Assembly (NCBI GenBank): GCA_009780025.1
Contig: WRAV01000017.1
Coordinates: 1 to 45,222, forward strand
Reading direction: 5' to 3'
Length of the DNA: 45,222 nucleotides
Source of the DNA: Oscillospiraceae bacterium
GTDB taxonomy: Bacteria; Bacillota; Clostridia; Oscillospirales; Ruminococcaceae
The position numbers were made by a program, and so were the translations under genes. Below, in pieces: positions 16,161 through 24,225 of the stretch. Every line of letters starts with the position of its first letter. Within the stretch, counting starts at the first letter, position 1. The notes under the pieces are model-generated. The model searched no databases. It was given only the letters and a program-made list of their open reading frames with translations, and had not been told where the DNA came from.

Positions 16161-17417
16161 ATGACTAAAAGCGCGGTCTGTCTTTTGCTTGCACTTATTC
16201 TTCTTTTGGGGCTCGGCGGGTATGCCCTGGCCTCCACACAGCCTGAGCAAAACCCCGAGCCGGGCAAGGGCGGGGTGGCTCAGGACACATACCTGCCGCT
16301 CTACGATGAGCACGAGTACCTTCCCGCTGCGCTGACAGTGAGCGCGACTATGGGTGAGGAGTTGCCGGTAGTCTCTGCCATATTGATCGACCAGCAGACC
16401 GGGCGGGTGCTCTTTGAACAAAACCCGGATGAGCAGGTGGCTCCGGCGTCTATCACAAAGGTGATGACCCTGCTGCTTGTGATGGAGGCAGTCGAGAGCG
16501 GGCGGATTTTACTCCAGGATATGGTCACGACTTCGGAGGAGGCTGCTTCGATGGGTGGCAGCCAAATTTGGCTTGAGCCGGGCGAGCAGATGAGCGTGGA
16601 TGAGCTTTTGCGCGCAGTGACTATCGCCAGCGCGAACGATGCCTCTTTTGCTCTGGCTGAGCATATAGGTGGCAGTGAGACGGCGTTCGTAGCCATGATG
16701 AACAACCGTGCCGCCGAGTTGAGGATGACCGGTACCAACTTCATGAATGTGACCGGCCTGGACGAAGACGGCCACCACACCACCGCCCGCGACGTCGCCA
16801 TAGCTTCACGAGAGCTGATTGCGTTCGAGCTTATCCAGCAGTATTCGACTGTCTGGATGGACGATCTGCGCGGCGGCGAGACTCAACTGGTAAACACCAA
16901 CCGGCTGGTGCGGTTTTACGATGGCGCCACCGGGCTCAAAACCGGCACAACCAGCAGGGCGGGCAGCTGCCTTGCCGCCACCGCCACCCGCGACGGCCTC
17001 TCTCTGGTAGCGGTTGTTATGGGCTCCCCTACTTCTGACGCGCGGTTTGCCGCCGCACGCGGTCTGTTGGATTTCGGTTTTGCCCATTACATCTCAGTTA
17101 CGCCGCCACCGATTGACAGCCAGCTGGTGCCTGTTCGGGTGCTGCGCGGAGTGCAGGATTCGGTCATGCCGGTACTCGAGGCTCCCAGAAGCTATGTGGT
17201 CGAAAAAGGCCAGGCCGACTTAATAGAGCAGGTCGTCACTTTGGCCGAGGATGTGCAGGCTCCGGTCTATGAGGGCCAGGTGCTGGGTACTGTAGAGGTT
17301 ATGGTAGACGGCTCGCTTGTGGGCAGTTACCCGCTCAAGGCTATGGATAGTGTGGAGAGAATGACGTTTACGCGCGCATTTGGGATATTGGTGCGCTCGG
17401 CGTTGACTATGGCGTAG
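16161..17417 (+). CDS. dacF: Serine-type D-Ala-D-Ala carboxypeptidase (penicillin-binding protein 5/DacF family)
   Basis: Exported low-molecular-weight penicillin-binding protein, 418 residues, that trims the terminal D-Ala from peptidoglycan stem peptides. The signal peptide is at 1-25 (start at 16161 with AACGAGGTG at 16147-16154). All catalytic motifs are present: SITK with nucleophile Ser97 and Lys100, SAN at 157-159 and KTG at 260-262. The C-terminal domain is the usual PBP5-C type, ending in a hydrophobic-amphipathic segment (FTRAFGILVRSALTMA) that may hold it at the membrane. Monocistronic as far as can be seen; a repeat-rich gap follows. Confidence 0.92.
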   Translation: MTKSAVCLLLALILLLGLGGYALASTQPEQNPEPGKGGVAQDTYLPLYDEHEYLPAALTVSATMGEELPVVSAILIDQQTGRVLFEQNPDEQVAPASITKVMTLLLVMEAVESGRILLQDMVTTSEEAASMGGSQIWLEPGEQMSVDELLRAVTIASANDASFALAEHIGGSETAFVAMMNNRAAELRMTGTNFMNVTGLDEDGHHTTARDVAIASRELIAFELIQQYSTVWMDDLRGGETQLVNTNRLVRFYDGATGLKTGTTSRAGSCLAATATRDGLSLVAVVMGSPTSDARFAAARGLLDFGFAHYISVTPPPIDSQLVPVRVLRGVQDSVMPVLEAPRSYVVEKGQADLIEQVVTLAEDVQAPVYEGQVLGTVEVMVDGSLVGSYPLKAMDSVERMTFTRAFGILVRSALTMA

Positions 17418-17529
17418 GCGTGAGTACCGACAGCTAACTGTAGGAGATGGCGCCCGGGTGGTGTTCCGGTGTTTCCCCACAAACCCGTGGCACCCCTGGG
17501 CGTTCTACTTTTCCCCACGAACCCATCGC

Positions 17530-17559
17530 TGTAGGGTCGGGGTTCCATCCCCGACCGCC
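17530..17559 (+). repeat. REP-like palindrome (single)
   Basis: A TGTAGGG head with arms GTCGGGG and CCCCGAC around TTCCAT. It differs from the copy at 28047 at a paired position (T:A here, G:C there), so the stem is kept. A leader CCCCACGAACCCATCG precedes it and is also seen before copies at 30790-30855. Confidence 0.75.
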
Positions 17560-17574
17560 AGGGGCAAGTTCAAG

Positions 17575-17690
17575 GGCTTTAGGCCAAGTTCAAGACTCAA
17601 TATAGAATCAGCCTGCGGGCTGGGGATATTGTACCGCTCATGCCGCGGGGGCACTTACTTTTCTTGTCTCACAAAGAAAACCTTGATAGC
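17575..17690 (-). repeat. Partial structured repeat, copy B3 (reverse)
   Basis: Reverse-oriented partial copy of the element at 161-355 and 44946-45150. It shares the AATCAGCC box, GATATTGTACCGCTCATGCC and the CACTTACTTTTCTTGTCTC arm, and then breaks off before the CTGGGGGAG hairpin. Confidence 0.65.
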
Positions 17691-17712
17691 AATATAACTA
17701 ATAAGTTATAAT
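17683..17712 (+). promoter_or_regulatory. Possible sigma-A promoter in the gap
   Basis: TTGATA and TATAAT with an 18-base spacer, at the end of a partial repeat. No gene follows it, so it may be a relic or drive an unseen RNA. Confidence 0.35.
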
Positions 17713-18053
17713 AATGGCGAATGGCGCAAGGGGGTGTGAACTTATTTAAAGCGAAGTTTTACGCAAGCACAACTTGCAAAAATCGCATTGCTAAGCTAAA
17801 AATCAGAAAAGCCACCTCGTCTGTGACTGTGCTTTACCCTAAATTATGCTGCATTTATATGGTAATTACAACCGAATATTATATGACTATACCCAAAACT
17901 ACTCTTATACACCGACTTTACATAGTTTTGCTTCAAATAAAATGGCAACGATTCACCTGGACGCACTGCGCCGCTAATTACATTTTGAGATGTTAGTATC
18001 AGTTTGTTTATTACTAATTATTTTTGATTTTAAAGTCTGGTATTTTTTCCAAC

Positions 18054-18264
18054 TTAATAATTGGGATTGTTATTCATATATATTATTCTTGCATTTTCAA
18101 CTTCATATTTAAACTTATTATCTGACCAAAGTTTACCTAATTTTTAAAATAAAAAATGATTGCTATTATATTTGATAAAATAAAGTATTCGATAAATATG
18201 TTTTTGCCTTCTTCTTTCCAAACTGCTTCTTTAAGTGATTTTTAATTTTTCTGTATAAGTTCAT
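18054..18264 (-). pseudogene. Decayed AT-rich gene
   Basis: On the minus strand, a start ATG at 18264 with AAGGGA 7 bases upstream opens MNLYRKIKNHLK. Protein-like stretches then continue in other frames: EAVWKEEGKNIFIEYFILSN, then KLWSDNKFKYEVENARIIYM ending NNNPNY and TAA at 18054. At least two frameshifts separate these pieces. The composition is far more AT-rich than the window. I do not recognise the family. It looks like the corpse of a small transferred gene. Confidence 0.45.
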
Positions 18265-18328
18265 AGTAGTTTCCCTTGCTCAAAAACTTGCAAGTATATT
18301 ATACCAAATCTCGTCCCAACCCACAAGC

Positions 18329-18357
18329 AAAAAATGGCAGGACGCTCACCCCTGCCA
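18329..18357 (-). terminator. Terminator for the fmt-thiN cluster
   Basis: Minus-strand hairpin with arms TGGCAGG and CCTGCCA, followed by a T-tract (A29-A34 on the plus strand). It lies about 200 bases past the thiN stop and is the first good terminator after it. Confidence 0.65.
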
Positions 18358-18562
18358 CTTCGCTATATCTCCCTCTCCGGCTGTCCTGCCGCCGGTAGCT
18401 GCGCGGTATAAAGCTAAAGAAAATTTCCGAATATATTGAGGCGCTGAAACGGTGCTAAGTCAAAGCTGTGGGGCTCGCCCGGTTATATGTATTGAGATTG
18501 GCACTGGCAGAACAAATCTAGACCCCGCTCTGTAACCCCCACGGGGTGGGGCCTAGTCTATG

Positions 18563-19204
18563 TTATTTAGGCTGACTTACTACCACCAGTGCTCCACTAT
18601 CCTGGCTAACAACAACATCCCGGCCTGCAAACTCGTTGCTCACTGCACGGGGGTCGTCCGCGCGCAGAGGGTAGCCCTCAAGAGGATACTTTCCGCCTGT
18701 TATGCTCACGCCTTCGCAGCTGCCAAACGCCAGCACAGAAAAGTAGCAACCCTCTCGGTTCGGCACAGCCAGCCAACCGCCACCAGACAAAGCGTACGAG
18801 TCAGTTACCCCATCTGTTAGCAGGGCGTCTATCCCCTGGCCGGCCAAGCTGATTAGCAACTGAAGGTTGGCCAGCGTGTGATCCAGCCGCCCGCCGAGCA
18901 TCCCGCAGAGGAGGATGCGGGCGTAACCCCATTCCACCGCGACCTCGGCTGCGTGGCAAGAGTCGGTGTAGTCCTTTTCGGTCGTGAGGGTTATCAGCTC
19001 GACGCCAGGCGGCGGTGGCTCGCCCAGCGAGTCAAAATCCCCGATAAGTAAATTGGGTCGCACCCCCAGCTTTTCGCAGTGAGCAAAGCCGCCGTCGGCA
19101 CAGATTACAAACGCGCCCGGTGCCAAAAAAGCGGCTACCCGGGCGTAATCGGTTATCTCGCCCGCGCCCAAAACGGCGCAGGGGTAGGTTATCGGTGTTC
19201 CCAT
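18563..19204 (-). CDS. thiN: Thiamine pyrophosphokinase
   Basis: Transfers pyrophosphate from ATP to thiamine to make thiamine diphosphate. The 213-residue protein has the family motifs in order: CADGGFAHC, GDFDSLGE (acidic metal site), KDYTDSCHA and GGRLDHTLANL. C-terminal strands match the TPK beta domain. Its start overlaps the end of rsgA by 16 bases, so it is the last gene of the cluster. In many Firmicutes the order is prpC, prkC, rsgA, rpe, thiN; rpe (ribulose-phosphate epimerase) is missing here. Confidence 0.93.
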   Translation of the reverse strand: MGTPITYPCAVLGAGEITDYARVAAFLAPGAFVICADGGFAHCEKLGVRPNLLIGDFDSLGEPPPPGVELITLTTEKDYTDSCHAAEVAVEWGYARILLCGMLGGRLDHTLANLQLLISLAGQGIDALLTDGVTDSYALSGGGWLAVPNREGCYFSVLAFGSCEGVSITGGKYPLEGYPLRADDPRAVSNEFAGRDVVVSQDSGALVVVSQPK

Positions 19205-20100
19205 TCCCGCACTTCCTTTGCCTGGGCGTAGAGTGCCCGGTAGCTCTCGTGGCGGCTCTTGCCGACGTCCCCGTCGGCAACGGCGTCCAGAACAGCGCAG
19301 CCCGTCTCTACCGTGTGGGAGCAGTCGTTAAAGCGGCACCCTCCCAAAAATGGCGTGAACTCAACAAAGCAGCCGGCCAGCTCCTCCTTGGGGATATGCC
19401 CCATCCGCAGCATTTCCAGGGAAGAGAAGCCCGGGGTGTCGGCCACAAGCCCGCCGCCAGGCAGGTATAGCAGCTCGACATGGCGGGTGGTGTGCCGGCC
19501 GCGTCCCAACTTTTTGCTGGTCTCGCCGGTAGCCAGGCCAAGCTGCGGGTGCAGCCGGTTGAGCAGAGTCGACTTGCCAACCCCGCTGTTCCCGCAAAAG
19601 GCCGAGATACCGTCCGAGAGTGCGATCATAAGCTCCCCAACGCCATTGTCCCCGGAGGTTAGGTAGACCGGGAACCCCGCTTTTTTGTAAGCGCCCGCTA
19701 GCTCCTGGGCCGGTGCGAGGTCGGCTTTGGTGATCGCGATGGTCGCGCCAATGCCGCGGTGGGCGAGAATTGCCAGGTAGGTGTCCGCAACCAAGATATT
19801 GGGCTCCGGGTCTGTTACCGAGAGCACGAGTACCATCCGGTCAAGGTTGCTGAGTGGTGGGCGTACTAAGCTGTTCTTCCTGGGCAATATTTCGACCACG
19901 CTGCCGGTGCCCTCCCCGGAAGAGAGTTCGACCACCGCCATATCCCCGACAAGCGGGGTGATCCCCCGGTTGCGGAAGACGCCGCGTCCCCGGCACTCGA
20001 TTCGCCGCATGGCTGCCGGGTCGCTGGGGTTTGGAATGTCCACGTAGTAGAACCCGCCGGTAGCCTTGACAATGCGGCCGGTCACAGGCCGGGCCACCAC
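19189..20100 (-). CDS. rsgA: Ribosome biogenesis GTPase RsgA (circularly permuted)
   Basis: GTPase that checks maturation of the 30S subunit. The 303-residue protein has the N-terminal OB domain, then the permuted GTPase motifs in the diagnostic order G4 (ITKADL, 123-128), G1 (GNSGVGKS, 170-177), G3 (DTPG, 221-224). The C-terminal zinc site is made by Cys255, Cys260, His262 and Cys268. G4 is TKAD instead of NKxD. Start is a GTG (20100, or the next GTG at 20097) inside the 3' end of the kinase gene, a 19-base overlap. Confidence 0.93.
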   Translation of the reverse strand: MVARPVTGRIVKATGGFYYVDIPNPSDPAAMRRIECRGRGVFRNRGITPLVGDMAVVELSSGEGTGSVVEILPRKNSLVRPPLSNLDRMVLVLSVTDPEPNILVADTYLAILAHRGIGATIAITKADLAPAQELAGAYKKAGFPVYLTSGDNGVGELMIALSDGISAFCGNSGVGKSTLLNRLHPQLGLATGETSKKLGRGRHTTRHVELLYLPGGGLVADTPGFSSLEMLRMGHIPKEELAGCFVEFTPFLGGCRFNDCSHTVETGCAVLDAVADGDVGKSRHESYRALYAQAKEVREWEHR

Positions 20101-22166
20101 TCGTCGAGGTGTTCGTCTTGGGGCTGGTTGGCATCGTGGCCGTATACGAGAGCTGTGCCGCCAGAATCCAAGTCGTGCTGAGGTGTCGTGGGCGGTGGCA
20201 GCAGACCCGCGCCCATCAGTCCCTCTATTTCCTGGAAGGTGGGGATTTCGGGCTCAAAGTCGAGCTGGAACTGCCTGTAGGCCACGCCGTTTATGAAAAT
20301 CTCGATAAACGCCAGCTGGTTGGTGCCAGCAAAGAACGGCCGCCAGGTGCCCACAAGCGCCGGGTTTAGTACTTCTTCCTGCACGACTACGCCGTCTTGT
20401 ACAGCCGAGATTTCTACGTCTTGGTTCATGTGGACGGGCAACTCAACGGGGATAGCCACCCTGCGCAGCTGCGCTCCGCGGCTTATCACCACATTGATTG
20501 GTGTGCCTTCGGCCTGCATGGTGCCGTCCATTGGGTCTTGTATTATCACGGTCTCGGCCGGGTCGGCGCTCTCGGCGTAGCTTATATCGCCTACCCGCAG
20601 GTTAAAGAGCTCGAGCATCTGCCGCGCCTCGTCAAGGGTCATGCCCCGCACGTTGGGCACTGAGCGCCAGACGACATCCGGTCCCACGCTAACGTGGATT
20701 ATAACGGGCTCGCCACCCGCGCGCACCTGCGACCCCCAGGATGGATTGGTGTAGATTACATGCCCCTCGGGAACTGTGCTGTGGTTGTCCTGGCGGATTT
20801 CGAAGTCCAGCCCGCGCTCTTCAAGCCAAGAGCGGGCTTGCTCTAGTGTGCGTCCCTCGAAGTTTTCCAGGTCGACCACTTGCTGGCCGTTGCTGACCCG
20901 AACACGTATGGCGTTGCCCTGCCGAATCGAGCGCCCGTACCGAGGCTCCTGGGCAAAGATGACCCCCGGGGCAAAGTCGTTGTTGTAGACCAGCTCGGTC
21001 TGGACAATATCCAGCCCAAGGATGGAGTATTGACTGAGCGCGGTGTCAAAGCGCAGGCCGACCAGATCTGGCACCTGTACCTCCTCTACTTGAGCAAACG
21101 GGTTGTTAATCGAAATCATCAGCACAAGGAAGCCGATCGAGGCCAAGACAAACGCGAACGTGACCCCTGCCAGTATGGGCAGGTAGGGCACTCTTTTCTT
21201 TCTTAGGCGGCCTTTGCCCAAGGCGTTTTCCTCCCTGGTTTTGTTTATGGCTTTGTGGTATTTTTTCTCCCCGGCCCCCGCCGGCGGATCACCGAGGTAT
21301 TTGTACTGAAAGTGGATCGAAGGGTCGAGCTTGAACTTCTCAATATCCTCTATCATGGCCGCGGCGCTCTGGTAGCGACGGGTGGCGTCCTTCTCCATCG
21401 CCCGCAGGGTGATTTCCTCCAGGCCCACGGGTATATCCGGGTTTAGGCGTGTGGGCCGAGCGACCTTGGTCTGTATATGCTTTATTGCCACCGAGACCGC
21501 ATTTTCGGCTTCAAACGGCACCTGGCCGGTGAGCATCTCGTAGAGCATTACCCCCACCGAGTAGATGTCGGACTTCTGGTCAGTGTTCTCGCCCATGGCC
21601 TGCTCGGGGCTGATATAATGCACGCTTCCGATTGCCCTGTCGGTGATAGTCCTCACCTCGCTGCGGGCAAAGCGGGCGATGCCGAAGTCAGTCACCTTAA
21701 TTGTACCGTCCCGCATCAGCATGATGTTTTGTGGCTTAATGTCCCGGTGGACGATGCCCTTCTCGTGGGCGTGGGTGAGGGCCTGCAGAATTTGCAGGGT
21801 AAAGTGCAGAGCGTCCTTCCAGCTGAGGATTTTTTGGTTCTGCCGCTCGATATAGTCCTTCAGGGTTATGCCGTCAATGTATTCCATAACGATCGACTGC
21901 ACCTTGCCAACGAACGAGACGTCGTACACCTGTACGATATTCGGGTGACTGAGCACGGCTATGGCCTTGCTCTCGTTTTTAAACCGGCGCAGGAACTCGG
22001 TGTTGCTCAGGTACTCGTCCCGCAGAATCTTGACAGAAACCAGCCGCTGGTCTATGACATCGTAGGCTTTGTAGACGTTGGCCATGCCGCCCATGCCTAT
22101 GAGCTCATGAATTTCGTAGCGGCCCTCCAGCTTTTTGCCCAAGTATTTGTCGGCGCGCTCGTCCAT
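20082..22166 (-). CDS. prkC: PASTA-domain serine/threonine protein kinase (PrkC/PknB type)
   Basis: Membrane receptor kinase that senses muropeptides or lipid II and phosphorylates wall-synthesis and translation proteins. 694 residues. The kinase domain (17-280) has the glycine loop GMGGMANV, Lys46, HRDIK (140-144) and DFG (160-162), all intact. A basic juxtamembrane stretch is followed by one helix (about 328-353) and three PASTA repeats (about 363-570), then a further extracellular domain of about 120 residues. Start ATG preceded by GGAGGGAGCG, which overlaps the end of prpC. Paired with its phosphatase, one base apart, which is the conserved arrangement. Confidence 0.95.
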   Translation of the reverse strand: MDERADKYLGKKLEGRYEIHELIGMGGMANVYKAYDVIDQRLVSVKILRDEYLSNTEFLRRFKNESKAIAVLSHPNIVQVYDVSFVGKVQSIVMEYIDGITLKDYIERQNQKILSWKDALHFTLQILQALTHAHEKGIVHRDIKPQNIMLMRDGTIKVTDFGIARFARSEVRTITDRAIGSVHYISPEQAMGENTDQKSDIYSVGVMLYEMLTGQVPFEAENAVSVAIKHIQTKVARPTRLNPDIPVGLEEITLRAMEKDATRRYQSAAAMIEDIEKFKLDPSIHFQYKYLGDPPAGAGEKKYHKAINKTREENALGKGRLRKKRVPYLPILAGVTFAFVLASIGFLVLMISINNPFAQVEEVQVPDLVGLRFDTALSQYSILGLDIVQTELVYNNDFAPGVIFAQEPRYGRSIRQGNAIRVRVSNGQQVVDLENFEGRTLEQARSWLEERGLDFEIRQDNHSTVPEGHVIYTNPSWGSQVRAGGEPVIIHVSVGPDVVWRSVPNVRGMTLDEARQMLELFNLRVGDISYAESADPAETVIIQDPMDGTMQAEGTPINVVISRGAQLRRVAIPVELPVHMNQDVEISAVQDGVVVQEEVLNPALVGTWRPFFAGTNQLAFIEIFINGVAYRQFQLDFEPEIPTFQEIEGLMGAGLLPPPTTPQHDLDSGGTALVYGHDANQPQDEHLDEWWPGL

Positions 22167-22167
22167 A

Positions 22168-22944
22168 TTACGCTCCCTCCTCAGGCTGTGCCGGCTCGCG
22201 GCAAATAAGTACGGCGGTTATGTTGTCCCCGCCGCCGCCAATATTTTTGGCGAGCTCAATCAAGTTATCCACGCTGCCGGCTCCCACACTTTTCTCAAGA
22301 TGGGTGAGCAGGGCAGGGGCGTCCATATTCTCGGATCCGGCGTAGTTGTAAAGGCCGTCGCTACAAAGAAGCAGCACGTCCCCCGGCAAAAACGGGTGCT
22401 CGACAAAGTCGGCCTCCACTTGGGGCATAACCCCTACCGCCCGGGTAATAAGGTGACGCTTGGGGTGCTCGGCCGCCTCTTCCTGGGAAATCTCGCCTAC
22501 GTCCAAGAGCATTTGCACCACAGTGTGGTCTTTGGTAAGCTGCTTCTGCCCTTGGCTGCCAAAATGATAAGCCCGGCTGTCCCCCACCGAGGAGATGTAA
22601 ACGCTCTCACCGCTGACAACGGCAACCACAAGGGTGGTACCCATTCCCGCACATCCAGGGTTTTGGGCGGCGGTGTCAAAAACCAAGGCGTTGGCTCCGG
22701 CGGCTGCGCTCATCATCACGCCTTTAAGTGAGGCCTCGCTCATACCCGGCCGAAGGTCACGTTCAAGGGCCTGGGCCACAAAGTCGGTGGCTGTCTGGGA
22801 GGCCAGCTGCCCACAGTCGGTGCCGCCCATGCCGTCGCAAAGCACGCCGTAGCAGAGAAGCTCGCCCAGCACCTTGTACTCGTATTTATCTTGGTTGTTT
22901 TTTCGCACAAGGCCGGCGTCGGTGCCGCCGAGGATTGTTAGCAT
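22168..22944 (-). CDS. prpC: PP2C-type serine/threonine phosphatase (PrpC/Stp)
   Basis: Metal-dependent phosphatase that reverses the PASTA kinase. 258 residues with the PP2C motifs: DAGLVRKNNQD near the N-terminus, DGMGGTDCGQLAS, SVGDSRAYH, LCSDGLYNY and GGGDNITAV. Metal-binding Asp residues are all kept. Strong site AAGGGAGG before the ATG at 22944. The stop is one base before the kinase start. It is preceded by a long hairpin at 22984-23035 that separates it from rlmN. Confidence 0.95.
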   Translation of the reverse strand: MLTILGGTDAGLVRKNNQDKYEYKVLGELLCYGVLCDGMGGTDCGQLASQTATDFVAQALERDLRPGMSEASLKGVMMSAAAGANALVFDTAAQNPGCAGMGTTLVVAVVSGESVYISSVGDSRAYHFGSQGQKQLTKDHTVVQMLLDVGEISQEEAAEHPKRHLITRAVGVMPQVEADFVEHPFLPGDVLLLCSDGLYNYAGSENMDAPALLTHLEKSVGAGSVDNLIELAKNIGGGGDNITAVLICREPAQPEEGA

Positions 22945-22983
22945 ATCTTTGCCTCCCTTGCGAGGAATTCAAATTGCAAGCCT

Positions 22984-23035
22984 GGTGACGTTTTGGACAA
23001 CTTGGACTCTTTTTAAGTAGAGTCCAAGCGTCACC
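22984..23035. other. Compound hairpin between rlmN and prpC
   Basis: Arms GGTGACG and CGTCACC enclose a second perfect 10-base stem, CTTGGACTCT with AGAGTCCAAG, with one 10-base bulge on the 5' side. It fills most of the 99-base gap. No T-tract follows on the minus strand. It may stabilise or attenuate the message, or be an inserted palindrome. Confidence 0.6.
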
Positions 23036-23043
23036 CGGACGAT

Positions 23044-24108
23044 TCATTTATTATCATTTGCCCTTCGCCGCAGCTGCCCGCACGCAGCCGCAATGTCCGC
23101 GCCCAACTCTCGACGGAGGGTGACCGAGACACCCAGCTGTTCCAGCTTTGTTTGGAAGCCGCGAACCCCAGCCGGGTCAGGCCGGGCGAAATCCCGCTCG
23201 CTTACGCTGTTCAGGGGAATCAGGTTTAGGTGACAGTTCTGCCCCTTTAACAGAGCGGCTAGGGCCTGTGCGTCAGCGGGGCTATCGTTCTCCCCGCAAA
23301 TTAGGCAATATTCAAAGCTTATCCGCCGGCCTGTTTTGGCAAAGTAGTCGCGGCAGGCGGCCATTAGGTCGGCTAGGTTGTGCTTGCGATTTACCGGCAT
23401 AATTCGGCTGCGGGCCTCGTCGTTTGTAGCGTGAAGGGATATGCTGAGTGTGAGCGGGTAGTTCTTCTTGGCCAACTTGCGGATACCGTCCACCAGCCCG
23501 CAGGTGGAGAGCGAGACCCGCCGCAGACTGAGCCCAAAGCCCTCCGGGTGAGAGAGAAGCTCGAGAAAGCGGCAAACGTTCTCGAAGTTATCCAGCGGCT
23601 CGCCGATACCCATAAGCACCACCGAGCCGATTTTGTCGGGGATTTCGGTTCCGCCGGAAGCGAGGTCTCGCGCACTGGCGTAGACCTGACCGAGCATCTC
23701 CCCGGGGGTTAGGTTGCGGGAAAGGCCGCCCAGCGCCGAGGCGCAGAAGGCGCAGGCCATCCGGCAGCCCACCTGGCTGGAAATACAAAGGCTGTTGCCA
23801 TGGCGGTGGCGCATCAGCGCACCTTCAACAAAGTCGCCGCCGGTGGCTCCATATAAGTATTTTACCGTACCGTCTATGGATGAAGCAAGCCTTTTTTCAA
23901 TACTTACCCCGCCGATTTCGCAGGTTTCTTGCAGGCGGACACGCAATGGGCCGGGCAGGTTATGCATCTCGTCAAATGAGGCCGCCAGCTTGCCGTGCAG
24001 CCAGCCGAAGATTTGCCCTGCGCGGTAGCCGGGCTCGCCCAGCTCTTTTAGGAAGGCAGCCAGCTCTTCGGGCGTCAGGCCGAGCAGGTCGGTCTTCTGG
24101 TCGGTCAT
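23044..24108 (-). CDS. rlmN: 23S rRNA A2503 C2-methyltransferase (radical SAM)
   Basis: Radical-SAM enzyme that methylates C2 of A2503 in 23S rRNA and A37 in some tRNAs. 354 residues. The iron-sulfur motif CRMACAFC gives Cys115, Cys119 and Cys122. The N-terminal helix-hairpin region (EPGYRAGQIFGWLHGK), MGIGEPLDN and SLHATNDEARS are standard. The conserved C-terminal cysteine of the methyl-transfer chemistry is probably in ADIAAACGQLRR. Start at 24108 with GGCAGGTG about 9 bases upstream. Part of the fmt-rsmB-rlmN-prpC order. Confidence 0.95.
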   Translation of the reverse strand: MTDQKTDLLGLTPEELAAFLKELGEPGYRAGQIFGWLHGKLAASFDEMHNLPGPLRVRLQETCEIGGVSIEKRLASSIDGTVKYLYGATGGDFVEGALMRHRHGNSLCISSQVGCRMACAFCASALGGLSRNLTPGEMLGQVYASARDLASGGTEIPDKIGSVVLMGIGEPLDNFENVCRFLELLSHPEGFGLSLRRVSLSTCGLVDGIRKLAKKNYPLTLSISLHATNDEARSRIMPVNRKHNLADLMAACRDYFAKTGRRISFEYCLICGENDSPADAQALAALLKGQNCHLNLIPLNSVSERDFARPDPAGVRGFQTKLEQLGVSVTLRRELGADIAAACGQLRRRANDNK

Positions 24109-24136
24109 TGCCCGCTACACCTGCCTCCTATTGAAC

Positions 24137-24225
24137 TGTAGGGGATGCGCCCCTGCGCATCCCGCCGTTTCATCGTTATATCCTGTTGTTAATTGGGCGG
24201 TACGCGCAGGGGCGCGTACCCTACA
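24137..24225. repeat. REP-like doublet between rlmN and rsmB
   Basis: Head copy at 24137-24166 (TGTAGGGGATGCGC, arms GGATGCGC and GCGCATCC) faces an inverted copy at 24195-24225 ending CCCTACA (arms GTACGCGC and GCGCGTAC). The rsmB stop codon (TAG on the minus strand, 24221-24223) lies in the head of the second copy. Confidence 0.8.

Larger units (their letters stand above)
17418..18053. other. Gene-free AT-rich gap with repeats
   Basis: Contains REP-like units (17440-17462 degenerate, 17530-17559), a partial structured repeat (17575-17690) and a promoter-like pair at 17683-17712. From about 17720 to 18053 the sequence becomes strongly AT-rich. I see no supported gene here; the open frame at 17721-17996 lacks a ribosome site and any recognisable pattern. 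Confidence 0.6.

Noticed and set aside
17721-17996. 91-codon open frame in the AT-rich gap
   Set aside because: No ribosome site, no protein-like pattern, and it lies in low-complexity sequence.
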